NCBI RefSeq assembly: GCF_014650995.1
Contig: NZ_BMWA01000019.1
Location: 105,798-169,797, forward strand
Length of the DNA: 64,000 nt
Direction: 5' to 3'
DNA from: Streptomyces viridiviolaceus
GTDB lineage: Bacteria; Actinomycetota; Actinomycetes; Streptomycetales; Streptomycetaceae
Positions 26,301 through 35,988 of this stretch are shown here, one piece after another; position 1 is the stretch's first letter, and every line of letters begins with the position of its first letter. The notes under the pieces were generated by a model. That model ran no database searches, had not been told where the DNA came from, and was given only the letters and a program-made list of their open reading frames with translations. The position numbers and the translations under genes were made by a program.

Positions 26301-27907
26301 GCCCCTGGCTGCCGGCGCTCGACGAGACGCTGCTGCTGGACGAGATCGAGATGCCGGCCGCGGCCCTCGCTGCGGCCCCGGGGAAGCTGCCGCCCGCCCC
26401 GTACGGCATCGAGGACCTGCCGTCCGACCAGGCCCGCCGCCCGGTCGTGATCGACTTCGCCTCCTTCGGGCACCTGATGATCGGCGGCGCCCCGCGCAGC
26501 GGCCGTTCCCAGGTGCTGCGCACGATCGCGGGCTCGCTGGCCCGCACCCACTCCACCGCGGACGTCCACCTGTACGGCATCGACTGCGGCAACGGGGCGC
26601 TCAACGCGCTGACCCGGCTGCCGCACTGCGGCGCGGTCGTCGGCCGCAACCAGACCGAGCGCGTGGTCCGGCTGGTCAACCGGCTCAAGGGCGAACTGTC
26701 CCGTCGGCAGGACCTGTTGGCGGACAAGGGCTTCGCCGACATCGGCGAGCAGCGGGCCGCGGTCGCCGCGGACGAGCGGCTGCCGCACATCGTGGTGCTG
26801 CTGGACCGCTGGGAGGGCTGGGTGCCCACCCTCGGCGAGATCGACCACGGCTCGCTGACCGACGAGCTGCAGACGATGATGCGCGAGGGCGCGAGCGTCG
26901 GCATCCACCTGGTCCTCACCGGCGACCGGACCCTCCTCGTCGGCCGTATCGCGACCCTCACCGAGGACAAGTACGGTCTGCGTCTGGCCGACCGCAGCGA
27001 CTTCTCGTCGCTCGGCATCCCCGCCCGCAAGGTGCCCGAGGAGATCCCGCCGGGCCGCGCCTTCCGCAACGAGGCCGGTACGGAGACGCAGTTCGCGCTG
27101 CTCGCCGAGGACACCACCGGCCAGGGCCAGGCCGCGGCGCTGACCGCGATCGGCGAGGCCGCCGCGGCCCGTGACGCCGATGTGCCGCGTGCCCGGCGCC
27201 CGTTCCGCGTCGACAGCCTGCCCAGCCGCCTGTCCTTCGCCGAGGCGTGGGAGATGCGCGACCCCGAGGCGTCCCGGTCGAAGCTGTGGGCGCTGGCCGG
27301 CATCGGCGGCGACGAGATCGTGGGCTTCGGTCCCGACCTCACCGACGGCGTACCGGCGTTCGTCATCGGCGGGCCCGCCAAGTCCGGCCGCTCGACGGTG
27401 CTGATGAACTTCGCGCACTCGTTCCTGGCCCAGGGCACCCGACTGGTGATCGCGGCGCCCCGCCAGTCGCCGTTGCGTCAACTGGACGGCACCGACGGCG
27501 TGCTGAAGGTCTTCACCGGCGACGACATCGACGAGGACGACCTCGAGGAACTGATCGACGAGGCCACGCCGGAGGAGCCGATCGCGGTGCTCGTCGACGA
27601 CGCGGAGATCCTGGAGGACTGCGACGCCGCGAGCCAGATGAAGAAGATCGTCTCCCGGGGCGCCGAACGCGGTCTCGCGCTCGTCATCGCCGGTGACGAG
27701 GAGGACGTCTGCAGCGGCTTCTCAGGCTGGCAGGTCGACGCCAAGAAGGCCCGCCGCGGCATCCTGCTCTCCCCGCAGGAGTCCTCCAGCGGCGACCTCA
27801 TCGGCCTGCGCCTGTCCCGCAGCATGGTCGGCGGTCAGGTGGCGCCGGGCAAGGGCATGCTGCACCTCGGGGACGGGGAGCTGCGGACGGTCGTGGTGCC
27901 GGGGTAG
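23339..27907 (+). CDS. eccC: EccC/EssC-type FtsK/SpoIIIE ATPase of a type VII secretion system
   Basis: 1522 residues from a GTG at 23339 with GGGGAGG upstream. Order: an N-terminal ubiquitin/FHA-like region (about 1-210, with V-Y-V-D-G-Y-A-V-D and an FHA-like segment R-L-G-V-G-K-Y-D-I-G-S-G), two membrane helices at about 250-290, then three P-loop domains. Walker A motifs: G-T-T-G-S-G-K-S at 711-718 (intact), G-A-P-R-S-G-R-S at 1050-1057 and G-P-A-K-S-G-R-S at 1345-1352, the latter two with Arg for the Walker Lys. Domain 1 also has L-L-I-V-I-D-E-F-A (Walker B). The FHA N-terminus recalls Firmicutes EssC and single-chain actinobacterial EccC proteins. It drives export of WXG100 substrates. 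No EccB/D/E or mycosin gene is nearby. Confidence 0.92.
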   Translation: MRLTLTVVDPFGGGTADVVLDADPESTVGDIAQELAKQVGVSGAQVIPIGHQRQAAPAGNAPLVYVDGYAVDPSATVIGSPLREGAVVSLQDPSGCLPGEPSGLVELRVVGGPAAGFVHRLGVGKYDIGSGPAAYVRIDDPELDARALTLSVATDGTCKVAVHADKEGVTLDGESMKDREGDDWPLGGQIALGNSLVELARYSPPDAALKWSDDGIGLDYNRPPRLRPPERQTTFRLPSPPREFEARPLPWLMALTPLVGAVVSVMIFQRWYYLIMAALSPFILFAQYFNDKKHGRKSHAKQVKEYKEQKERIEKDAQDALVVERNDRRHAIPDPATVLSVGTGPRTRLWERRRNDRDHLLVRFGTGRLPSEVVLDDPEQDDHRRQVTWKIEDAPVALSLRSLGVIGVAGPGDSARALGRWAVAQTAALHSPMDVQFYVLSENSAQSEWDWVRWLPHARPSGGQDVNVLIGTDAETVGARIGELTQILDARKKAAEQNRGQGTTFGDPDIVVVWDGSRRLRSLPGVVRLLREGPSVSMYALCLDAEERFLPGECQAFVVAEPKAEETDPARQEQQPQQVVGGFPSFQAWHTGAASQPEQQARVEKLRLRVEEAGAERIPNVRPDFVTAAWCLRLARSLSPLRDISGETEDSALPGSSRLLDVLQLEPPTPDAISARWRMGGQSTLAVIGESYDGPFGIDIRKDGPHGLIAGTTGSGKSELLQTIVAALAVANTPENMTFVLVDYKGGSAFKDCVKLPHTVGMVTDLDAHLVERALESLGAELKRREHILAAADAKDIEDYQDLVRRDPSHAPVPRLLIVIDEFASMVRDLPDFVTGLVNIAQRGRSLGIHLLLATQRPSGVVSPEIRANTNLRIALRVTDAGESTDVIDSPEAGQIAKSTPGRAYARLGHASLVPFQSGRVGGRRPGAADPAALAPWVSPLSWEDLGRAALSKPKAEAREDDEITDLKVLVDAVRDANSALGIPAQHSPWLPALDETLLLDEIEMPAAALAAAPGKLPPAPYGIEDLPSDQARRPVVIDFASFGHLMIGGAPRSGRSQVLRTIAGSLARTHSTADVHLYGIDCGNGALNALTRLPHCGAVVGRNQTERVVRLVNRLKGELSRRQDLLADKGFADIGEQRAAVAADERLPHIVVLLDRWEGWVPTLGEIDHGSLTDELQTMMREGASVGIHLVLTGDRTLLVGRIATLTEDKYGLRLADRSDFSSLGIPARKVPEEIPPGRAFRNEAGTETQFALLAEDTTGQGQAAALTAIGEAAAARDADVPRARRPFRVDSLPSRLSFAEAWEMRDPEASRSKLWALAGIGGDEIVGFGPDLTDGVPAFVIGGPAKSGRSTVLMNFAHSFLAQGTRLVIAAPRQSPLRQLDGTDGVLKVFTGDDIDEDDLEELIDEATPEEPIAVLVDDAEILEDCDAASQMKKIVSRGAERGLALVIAGDEEDVCSGFSGWQVDAKKARRGILLSPQESSSGDLIGLRLSRSMVGGQVAPGKGMLHLGDGELRTVVVPG

Positions 27908-28091
27908 ACGCGGCACCGCCGTCCCGGATGGACCGGGCGCGTTCGCCGGCGTGGGCCGTGGCGGCCCCGCCCCGACCGGCCTCCGGGTACGTGGTCGTGG
28001 TCGCCGGGCTGGTCGGCGCGGCCGCCTTCGGGCCCGGGCGGCGCAGCGGCTGGGACCGAGACTGCCGACGCAAGGGCGGGTGCACGAGCCC

Positions 28092-28136
28092 GTTCCCGTT
28101 CCTGTGGGCGGCCAGTTCCCGTTCCTGTGGGCGGCC
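28092..28136. repeat. Two tandem copies of a 23-base unit
   Basis: The unit 28092-28114 is repeated at once (28115-28136 plus one changed base). It lies in the 290-base convergent gap between eccC (ends 27907) and the kinase gene (ends 28198), where I see no supported gene. Likely replication slippage; no function assigned. Confidence 0.6.
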
Positions 28137-28197
28137 GGGAAGTACCCGGCGCCCAAGGTGGCCTTCGGCCGGCGCGGAGGCGCCGGGCACCCGTCGA

Positions 28198-29934
<1,737 letters not shown>

Positions 29935-30034
29935 GGCGTCCACCCCTCCCCCGTACGCCGGCCAGTGCCTGCCAGCAGGGTAGTGGGCCGCCCGCGAAAG
30001 GCCCCCCGTACGACCTCGTACCGTCTCGTACGGA

Positions 30035-30883
30035 TCAGGGCTGCAGCAGGTCCACCTTCACGTCCGCCGGGAAGCCCGTGGTCGGGCCGACACGGCGGGC
30101 GAACTCGGTGACCGCCTCCAGCTGCGGGGCCCCGAAGCGGAAGTCGAGGGTCGTGAAGTACTGCTCCAGCGTCCTCTCGTCGAACGCCTCCCAGCGGGCC
30201 GCCTGTTCGGCGACCTTGCCGACCTCCTCCAGGGAGAGGTTGCGCGAGGCGAGGAACGCCTCGTGGACCTTGCGGGTGATGACCGGCTCGCGCTCCAGGT
30301 AGTCGCGCCGGGCCGCCCAGACCGCGAAGACGAACGGCAGGCCCGTCCACTCCTTCCACAGCGCGCCCAGGTCGTGCACGTCGAGGCCGTAGCGCGGCCC
30401 GTCGAGCATGTTGGCGCGCAGCGCCGCGTCGCCGATGAGGACGGCCGCGTCGGCCTCCTGCATCATCAGGCTCAGGTCCGGAGGGCAGGTGTAGTAGTCG
30501 GGCTGGACGCCGAAGCGCTCGGCGAGCAGCAGCTGGGCGAGGCGGACGGAGGTGCGCGAGGTCGACCCGAGGGCGACCCGGGCGCCGTCCAGCCGCTCCA
30601 GCGGGACCTGCGAGACGATCACGCAGCTCATCACCGGGCCGTCGCAGCCGACGGCGATGTCGGGGAAGGCGACCAGTCGGTCGGCGTGCTTGAGGAACTC
30701 GACCAGGGTGACCGGCCCGATGTCGAGGTCTCCCTGCACCAGCTGCTCGCTGAGCTTCTCAGGGGTGTCCTTCGTCAGCTCGAAGTCGAGGAGCGTGCCC
30801 GTTCTCGCGAGCCCCCAGTACAGGGGCAGGCAGTTCAGGAACTGGATGTGGCCGACGCGCGGCCGGGTGCGAGAATTGTCCAC
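30035..30883 (-). CDS. mqnA: Chorismate dehydratase MqnA (futalosine pathway)
   Basis: 282 residues from a GTG. MqnA converts chorismate to 3-enolpyruvylbenzoate, the first committed step of the futalosine route to menaquinone. Recognised by the N-terminal R-V-G-H-I-Q-F-L-N-C-L-P-L-Y, G-D-L-D-I-G-P-V, S-R-T-S-V-R-L-A and L-I-G-D-A-A-L-R motifs, and the family length. Cytosolic periplasmic-binding-protein fold. The other menaquinone genes here (mqnE, ubiX, mqnP, ubiD) lie 13-18 kb away, as in other Streptomyces; mqnB, mqnC and mqnD are not in this window. Confidence 0.92.
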   Translation of the reverse strand: MDNSRTRPRVGHIQFLNCLPLYWGLARTGTLLDFELTKDTPEKLSEQLVQGDLDIGPVTLVEFLKHADRLVAFPDIAVGCDGPVMSCVIVSQVPLERLDGARVALGSTSRTSVRLAQLLLAERFGVQPDYYTCPPDLSLMMQEADAAVLIGDAALRANMLDGPRYGLDVHDLGALWKEWTGLPFVFAVWAARRDYLEREPVITRKVHEAFLASRNLSLEEVGKVAEQAARWEAFDERTLEQYFTTLDFRFGAPQLEAVTEFARRVGPTTGFPADVKVDLLQP

Positions 30884-30886
30884 ATC

Positions 30887-30903
30887 GTGAGGCTAGCCCT
30901 CAC
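30887..30903. promoter_or_regulatory. Inverted repeat just upstream of mqnA
   Basis: GTGAGG and CCTCAC arms separated by 5 bases, beginning 4 bases upstream of the mqnA start. Its left half resembles an iron-box half-site (T-x-A-G-G-x-T-A-G) but the right half does not, so no regulator is proposed. It could also be a leader hairpin. Confidence 0.3.
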
Positions 30904-30987
30904 CCGGACCCCGCCCGGCGGCGGCCCCCGCCATCGGCCGAACGGCACATGCGTTCAAACATTCGGGTGAAGTGATCTTGACCTCTG

Positions 30988-31015
30988 TTGCTTTCGGGTG
31001 CCCGCGTGCTAGGCT
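30988..31015 (+). promoter_or_regulatory. Predicted promoter of the cold-shock gene
   Basis: TTGCTT (30988-30993), a 16-base spacer and TAGGCT (31010-31015) lie upstream of a roughly 150-base untranslated leader, a length typical for cold-shock genes whose leader RNA takes part in regulation. The leader contains G-rich and C-rich complementary tracts (for example GAGCCTGCGG and CCGCGGGCTC around 31045-31082). Confidence 0.42.
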
Positions 31016-31172
31016 CACAGCAAGTTGCAGTTTGGTTTCCCTTGCAGTACAGAGCCTGCGGAGCATGTGACCGCGGGCTCTCGTCATTCTCAGACATATG
31101 CAGTTGTGCGGAATTGGTCTTCACACTTGCTGGTTCTGGAGCAGGGCAACCCTTTGAGCCCAAGGAGGGCTT

Positions 31173-31376
31173 ATGGCTACCGGAACCGTGAAGTGGTTCA
31201 ACGCCGAAAAGGGCTTTGGTTTCATCGCCCAGGAAGGCGGCGGCCCCGACGTCTTCGTCCACTACTCCGCGATCAACGCGACCGGCTTCCGGTCCCTCGA
31301 GGAGAACCAGCAGGTGTCCTTCGACGTCACGCAGGGCCCGAAGGGCCCGCAGGCGGAGAATGTCACTCCTGTCTGA
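31173..31376 (+). CDS. CspA-family cold-shock protein
   Basis: 67 residues, a single cold-shock domain with RNP1 (K-G-F-G-F-I) and RNP2 (V-F-V-H-Y), starting G-T-V-K-W-F-N. AAGGAGG lies 5 bases before the ATG. Binds single-stranded nucleic acids as RNA chaperone. Long leader and strong terminator flank it, so it is a monocistronic unit, divergent from mqnA. Confidence 0.95.
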   Translation: MATGTVKWFNAEKGFGFIAQEGGGPDVFVHYSAINATGFRSLEENQQVSFDVTQGPKGPQAENVTPV

Positions 31377-31392
31377 TTGACAGCAGTACCCA

Positions 31393-31426
31393 AGGAGCCC
31401 CGCGCCGTTTCGGCGACGGGGCTCCT
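31393..31426 (+). terminator. Rho-independent terminator of the cold-shock gene
   Basis: A 10-base perfect outer stem (31393-31402 with 31417-31426) encloses an inner CGCCG/CGGCG stem with a TTT loop and one bulged A; CCCTTTT follows. It begins 17 bases after the stop codon. Confidence 0.85.
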
Positions 31427-31480
31427 GCCCTTTTCGGCCACCCGGTATCGACGGGTTCCTGAATTCTCGATGAATTCCTC

Positions 31481-32053
31481 TCACACGTGCTGCATGATCA
31501 GCACGAATGCCGTGCCCGGCACGAGCGCCTCGTACGCGTGCGGCACGTCGCCGCGATACGTCAGGTAGTCGCCGGGATGCAGCTCGACGCTTTCTCCGCG
31601 CGGCCCCGCCTTCAGGCGTCCGGCGCTGACGATCAGGTGCTCGACCGTTCCCGGGATATGCGGTTCCGACTCGCGGGCCGCGCCCGGCTCGGCCCGCAGA
31701 CGGTAGATGTCCCGCCGCGCGCCGGGCGGGCTGGCGGACAGCAGGGTGGCCACGTAGTTGGCCTGCTCGGAGGCGACCTGGGGCCCTTCACCCGCCCGGA
31801 TCACCCGCACCGCGGGCGCCGGCGGCTCCACCAGCGCGCTGAACGGCACGCCCAGGGCCACCGCCAGCGCCCAGAGCGTCTCCACGCTCGGATTGCCGCC
31901 CGCCCCCTCCAGCTGCGACAGCGTGGACTTGGCGATGCCGGCCCGCTTGGCCAGCTCGGACAGGGACAGTCCGGCCCGGGTGCGCTCACGGCGCAGGGAA
32001 GCGGCGATCCAGTCGAGGGGCAGACGGGCGGGCTGTTCCGGCCGGTCGGACAT
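31481..32053 (-). CDS. XRE-family regulator with C-terminal cupin domain
   Basis: 190 residues from the ATG at 32053. N-terminal helix-turn-helix (L-R-R-E-R-T-R-A-G-L-S-L-S-E-L-A-K-R-A-G, S-T-L-S-Q-L-E) and C-terminal cupin (H-I-P-G-T-V-E-H-L-I-V, G-D-Y-L-T-Y-R-G-D-V-P-H-A-Y-E-A). Divergent from azlC with a palindrome between them, so it most likely represses azlCD and itself, with an amino acid or related compound as ligand (inference from the family). Confidence 0.88.
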   Translation of the reverse strand: MSDRPEQPARLPLDWIAASLRRERTRAGLSLSELAKRAGIAKSTLSQLEGAGGNPSVETLWALAVALGVPFSALVEPPAPAVRVIRAGEGPQVASEQANYVATLLSASPPGARRDIYRLRAEPGAARESEPHIPGTVEHLIVSAGRLKAGPRGESVELHPGDYLTYRGDVPHAYEALVPGTAFVLIMQHV

Positions 32054-32090
32054 TGGCGTTCGCTCCACAGGTACGATCGTTCGGCTTGAC

Positions 32091-32110
32091 GAACACGGCG
32101 TGCTGTGTTC
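32091..32110. promoter_or_regulatory. Palindromic operator between the XRE-cupin gene and azlC
   Basis: A 20-base imperfect palindrome with perfect GAACAC/GTGTTC outer arms; 16 of 20 positions are symmetrical. It lies in the 69-base divergent region, 12 bases before azlC and overlapping a TTGACG -35-like box (32086-32091). Natural binding site for the XRE-cupin protein. Confidence 0.55.
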
Positions 32111-32122
32111 ATTGTAGAAAAC

Positions 32123-32845
32123 ATGCGTTCGACAGAGCGGACCGAGCCAACCCCTTCCACTCCCCTGGGCCGGCAGTTCCGGGACCCCGGACTGCTCAGA
32201 GACGTGGGCCTCGTCTCCGTCGCCGGCGGCATCGTCGGCGTGTCGTTCGGGGCGATCGCCGTGGCCGGTGGCCTGCCGGTGTGGGTGCCGGTGCTGATGT
32301 CGCTGGTCGTGTACGCGGGCTCCGCCCAGTTCAGCGCGGTCGGCGTGCTCCTCGCCGGGGGCGGGCCGGTGGCCGCCGCGGTCACGGGCCTGCTGCTGAA
32401 CACCCGCACGGCGGCCTTCAGCCTGGCGGTCGCGGAGACCATCGGCCGGGGACGGGTGGCCCGTCTGCTCGGCGCCCATCTGGTCACCGACGAGACCGTG
32501 GCCTTCGCGCTCGCCCAGCCGGACCCCGCACGGCGGCGGGCGGCGTTCTGGCTGTCGGGCGTCGGGCTGTTCGCCGTGTGGAACACGGGCGTGCTGCTGG
32601 GGGCGCTGGCCGGCAGCGCGCTCGGCGACACGGCGACGTACGGCCTGGACGCGGCCTTCCCCGCCGTGCTCGTCGCCCTGGTCCTGCCCGCCCTGCGGGG
32701 GGACGCCGGTCTGCGCCGGGCGGCCCTGCCCGGTGCCGCGCTGGCCCTGGCGGTCACGCCCGCCGTCCCACCGGGGGTGCCGGTGCTGCTGGCGCTGACC
32801 GGCCTGTTCCTGTACGGCACGCGGGGACGGAGGCGGTCGGCATGA
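32123..32845 (+). CDS. azlC: AzlC-family branched-chain amino acid exporter subunit
   Basis: 240 residues from the ATG at 32123 (no clear ribosome site, possibly near-leaderless). AzlC features: F-G-A-I-A-V-A-G-G, A-G-S-A-Q-F-S-A-V-G, L-N-T-R-T-A-A-F-S. About seven membrane segments. Works with AzlD, whose gene overlaps its stop (ATGA). Exports branched-chain amino acids or analogues in B. subtilis and Corynebacterium (BrnFE); substrate here unproven. Confidence 0.9.
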   Translation: MRSTERTEPTPSTPLGRQFRDPGLLRDVGLVSVAGGIVGVSFGAIAVAGGLPVWVPVLMSLVVYAGSAQFSAVGVLLAGGGPVAAAVTGLLLNTRTAAFSLAVAETIGRGRVARLLGAHLVTDETVAFALAQPDPARRRAAFWLSGVGLFAVWNTGVLLGALAGSALGDTATYGLDAAFPAVLVALVLPALRGDAGLRRAALPGAALALAVTPAVPPGVPVLLALTGLFLYGTRGRRRSA

Positions 32846-33156
32846 GCGCGACGCTCGCCGTGATCCTGGTGCTGGCGGTCGGGACGTACGCCTTCCGTCT
32901 GGTCGGCCCGGTGCTGCACGGACGGGTCACCCTCCCGGCCCGGGCCCAGGAGCTGCTGTCCGCCGGCGCGGTGGTCCTGCTGGTCGCGCTGCTGGCCACG
33001 GGCGCGCTGACGGAGGGCGGGGGCTTCGCCGGGTGGGCGCGCCCGGCGGGGGTGCTGGCGGGTGGCGTACTGGCCTGGCGCCGGGCGCCGTTCGTGGTGG
33101 TGGTGCTCGGGGCGGCGGCGGTGACGGCGGCGCTGCGGGCGGCGGGGCTGGAATGA
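32842..33156 (+). CDS. azlD: AzlD-family small subunit of the amino acid exporter
   Basis: 104 residues, three to four membrane segments, with T-Y-A-F-R-L-V-G-P-V-L and P-A-R-A-Q-E-L-L as in AzlD/BrnE. Starts within the ATGA overlap with azlC, so the two are made in equal amounts. Confidence 0.88.
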   Translation: MSATLAVILVLAVGTYAFRLVGPVLHGRVTLPARAQELLSAGAVVLLVALLATGALTEGGGFAGWARPAGVLAGGVLAWRRAPFVVVVLGAAAVTAALRAAGLE

Positions 33157-33193
33157 GGCGCTGCTGTCGGTGGGTGCCGTTAGGGTCCGCGCC

Positions 33194-33838
33194 ATGACCG
33201 ACGACACCGGCTTCCTGAACACCACGCGGACCTTCTACGACGCCATCGCCGAGGACTACGCCGACCGCTTCCGCACCGCGCTCGCCGACGCCCCGCTGGA
33301 CCGCGCGCTGCTGGCCGCCTTCGCCGAACTGGTGGGACCGGAGGGGGAGGTGGCCGACCTCGGCTGCGGGCCCGGGCGGGTCACCGCCCACCTCGCCTCG
33401 CTCGGCCTGCGGATCTTCGGCCTCGACCTGTCCGCCGCGATGCTCACGATCGCGCGCCGCGAGAACCCGGGCCTGCGGTTCGAACAGGGCTCCATGCTGG
33501 AGCTCGACCTGCCCGACGGCGCGCTCGCGGGCGCCGTCTCCTATTACTCGTCGATCCACACGCCGTGGGAGCGGATGCCGGACCTCTTCGGGGAGTTGTG
33601 GCGCGTGCTGGCTCCGGGCGGCCACCTGCTACTCGCCTTCCAGGTCGGCGACGAACCCCTCCGCCACGACCGGCCCTTCGGCCACCCGGTCGCCCTGGAC
33701 TTCGAGCGGCGGCGGCCGGAGCGGATGGCGGAGCTGCTGGAGCAGGCCGGCTTCACCGTGCTGTCGCGGACGGTGCGCGTGCAGGAGGAGGACACCTCCT
33801 CGAAGGTCCCGCAGGCGTGCCTGATCGCCCGCCGCTGA
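33194..33838 (+). CDS. Class I SAM-dependent methyltransferase
   Basis: 214 residues. Motif I V-A-D-L-G-C-G-P-G-R-V-T, motif II acidic F-G-L-D-L-S, and W-R-V-L-A-P-G-G-H-L-L identify a small-molecule methyltransferase. Motif N-terminal F-Y-D-A-I-A-E-D-Y-A-D-R is usual for the UbiE/Methyltransf_11 group. It stands alone between azlD and the convergent acyl-CoA synthetase; substrate unknown. Confidence 0.85.
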   Translation: MTDDTGFLNTTRTFYDAIAEDYADRFRTALADAPLDRALLAAFAELVGPEGEVADLGCGPGRVTAHLASLGLRIFGLDLSAAMLTIARRENPGLRFEQGSMLELDLPDGALAGAVSYYSSIHTPWERMPDLFGELWRVLAPGGHLLLAFQVGDEPLRHDRPFGHPVALDFERRRPERMAELLEQAGFTVLSRTVRVQEEDTSSKVPQACLIARR

Positions 33839-33850
33839 GGCCGGCGCCGG

Positions 33851-35779
33851 CTACCCCTCGTACAGTCCCTCCACCGCCGCCGCGAAGTCCCGCTCGATCG
33901 CCTCGCGCCGGAGTTTCATCGACGGGGTCAGGTGGCCGTCCACCTCCGTGAAGTCCCGCGGGAGGACGGCGAAGCGGCGGATGGACTCCGGGCGGGAGAC
34001 CAGCTTGTTGGCCTCGTCGACCGCCCGTTGCAGCACCGCCCTGACCTCCTCGTCGTCGGTCAGCAGCTCCGGCGGCACCGGGTGCTTGCCGTTCATGCGG
34101 CGCCAGTGGGTGATGCCGTCGGGGTCGAGGGTGAACAGGGCCGTGACGTAGGGGCGGCGGTCGCCGAGGATCATGCACTGGGAGATCAGGGGATGGGAGC
34201 GCAGCCAGTTCTCCAGCGGGGCCGGGGCCACGCTCTTGCCGCCCGCCGTGATCAGCAGTTCCTTCTTCCGGCCGGTGATCGTCAGGTAGCCCTCGTCGTC
34301 CAGGCTGCCGATGTCGCCGGTGGGGAACCAGCCGTCGGGGGCGGCAGGGACCACTCCGCCCGCCTGCGGGTCCCAGTAGCCGTGCAGGACCTGTTCTCCG
34401 GCGACCAGGATCTCGCCGTCCGCGGCGATCCGTATGCGGGTGCCCGGGAGCGGCCAGCCCACCGTTCCCAGGCGCGGCTTGAGCGGGGGCGTCACCGTGG
34501 CCGCCGCCGTGGTCTCCGTCAGGCCGTACCCCTCGAAGATGTCGATGCCCGCCCCGGCGTAGAAGGCGGCCAGGCGGCGGCCGAGCGGGGAGCCGCCGCA
34601 GATGGCGTAGCGGACCCGGCCGCCCATGGCGTTGCGGATCTTGCGGTAGACCAGGGGGTCGTAGAAGGCGCGTTGGGTCTTCAGCGCGCGGCCGGGGCCG
34701 CTGCCGTTCCCCGCGTGGCGGTCCTCCTGCGCCTCCCCGTACCGCACGGCCACGGAGACCGCTCGGTCGAAGACCGGGCCCCGGCCGCCCGACTCTGCCT
34801 TGGCGCGGGCGGCGTTGAAGACCTTCTCCAGCATGTACGGGATGGTCAGCAGACAGGTCGGCCGGAAGGCCGCCAGGTCCGGGAGCAGGTCGTCCGCCTT
34901 CAGGCTCGGGGCGTGGCCGAGACGGACCCGGGCGCGGACGCAGGCGATGGCGACCATGCGGCCGAAGACGTGGGACATCGGCAGGAAGAGCAGGATCGAG
35001 GGCTCCTCGCCGGTCGTCGCCTTGAAGACCGGGTAGAGCAGCTCGATGGCGTTGTCCACCTCGGCGAAGAAGTTGCCGTGGGTCAGCGCGCAGCCCTTGG
35101 GGCGGCCCGTCGTGCCGGAGGTGTAGATGAGGGTGGCGAGCGTGCTGGGGCTCAGCATGCCGCGGCGTACGGCCACTTCGGCGTCCGGCACCTGCGCGCC
35201 CAGCTCCGCCAGCCGGTCCACGTGGCCCTTCTCCATCACCCACAGGTTCCGCAGGTCGGGGAGGTGTTCGAGTTCGGGGCCGAGGGCGGCTGCCTGGGCG
35301 GAGGTCTCGGTGACCAGGGTGACGGCGCCGGAGTCCTGGAGGATCCAGCGGGTCTGGTAGACGGAGGACGTCGGGTAGACGGGGACGGTCACCAGACCGG
35401 CGGCCCAGGCGGCGAAGTCGAGGAGCGTCCACTCGTAGGTCGTACGGGCCATGATCGCCACCCGGTCGCCCGGCATCAGGCCCTCGCCGATCATTCCCTT
35501 GGCCACGGCCAGCACCTGGTCGGCGAACTCCGCCGCCGTCTCGTCCGTCCAGGTGCCGTCCGGCAGCTTGCGGCTGAGCACCACGCGGTCCGGGACCGCC
35601 TGCGCGTTGTCGAACGGCAGGTCCGCGAGGGAGCCGTGGCGCACCGGTGGGGCGAACGGCGGTACGTACGCCTCCCGTACGGTCCCGTCCAGCCGCCGCG
35701 TCTCGGGCTCCACGAGGGTGGGGGCGGGAGCGTCGGCGAACGCGGCGGAGGCGGCGAACGAGGGAAGCGGGGTGGACAC
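33851..35779 (-). CDS. Long-chain acyl-CoA synthetase (AMP-binding)
   Basis: 642 residues from a GTG. The AMP-binding loop T-L-I-Y-T-S-G-T-T-G-R-P-K-G, the G-Y-G-L-T-E-T-T-A motif and W-F-P-T-G-D-I-G-S-L-D...I-T-G-R-K-K-E-L mark an FAA1-like synthetase that forms acyl-AMP then acyl-CoA. Length is normal for the family. Lies downstream of, and in the same direction as, the thiolase gene (209-base gap), with which it would feed fatty-acid degradation or modification. Confidence 0.9.
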   Translation of the reverse strand: MSTPLPSFAASAAFADAPAPTLVEPETRRLDGTVREAYVPPFAPPVRHGSLADLPFDNAQAVPDRVVLSRKLPDGTWTDETAAEFADQVLAVAKGMIGEGLMPGDRVAIMARTTYEWTLLDFAAWAAGLVTVPVYPTSSVYQTRWILQDSGAVTLVTETSAQAAALGPELEHLPDLRNLWVMEKGHVDRLAELGAQVPDAEVAVRRGMLSPSTLATLIYTSGTTGRPKGCALTHGNFFAEVDNAIELLYPVFKATTGEEPSILLFLPMSHVFGRMVAIACVRARVRLGHAPSLKADDLLPDLAAFRPTCLLTIPYMLEKVFNAARAKAESGGRGPVFDRAVSVAVRYGEAQEDRHAGNGSGPGRALKTQRAFYDPLVYRKIRNAMGGRVRYAICGGSPLGRRLAAFYAGAGIDIFEGYGLTETTAAATVTPPLKPRLGTVGWPLPGTRIRIAADGEILVAGEQVLHGYWDPQAGGVVPAAPDGWFPTGDIGSLDDEGYLTITGRKKELLITAGGKSVAPAPLENWLRSHPLISQCMILGDRRPYVTALFTLDPDGITHWRRMNGKHPVPPELLTDDEEVRAVLQRAVDEANKLVSRPESIRRFAVLPRDFTEVDGHLTPSMKLRREAIERDFAAAVEGLYEG

Positions 35780-35988
35780 GGGCGGCTCCTGGGACGTGCA
35801 GCGGCGACACTGCTCTGCTGCATGACGTACGTGCCTCGCGCGCCGAGGCGTTCAGCGCCGGCCCCGCGGACAGGGGGGCACCGGCGGTCAGGAACGGGAT
35901 CGTACGGGGCTGGCGTGGGGAGTTCGTGCGGGTTCGGGGATGGTCCGGCGCCGGGGGTGTGCAGTCTCGGGGGTTACCTGCGGGTAGG

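Noticed and set aside
23171..27481. Very long open frame (about 1436 codons) antisense to eccC
   Set aside because: High-GC third positions suppress stops on the opposite strand; the product is low-complexity Arg/Gly/Val without domains, while the sense strand encodes a clear EccC.
27908..28197. Small membrane protein gene between eccC and the kinase
   Set aside because: A frame from 27928 has one hydrophobic stretch but no ribosome site, and runs on as low-complexity sequence antisense to the kinase.
30887..30903. Iron box (DmdR/IdeR) at mqnA
   Set aside because: Only one half-site resembles the consensus; the dyad is kept as an unassigned repeat.
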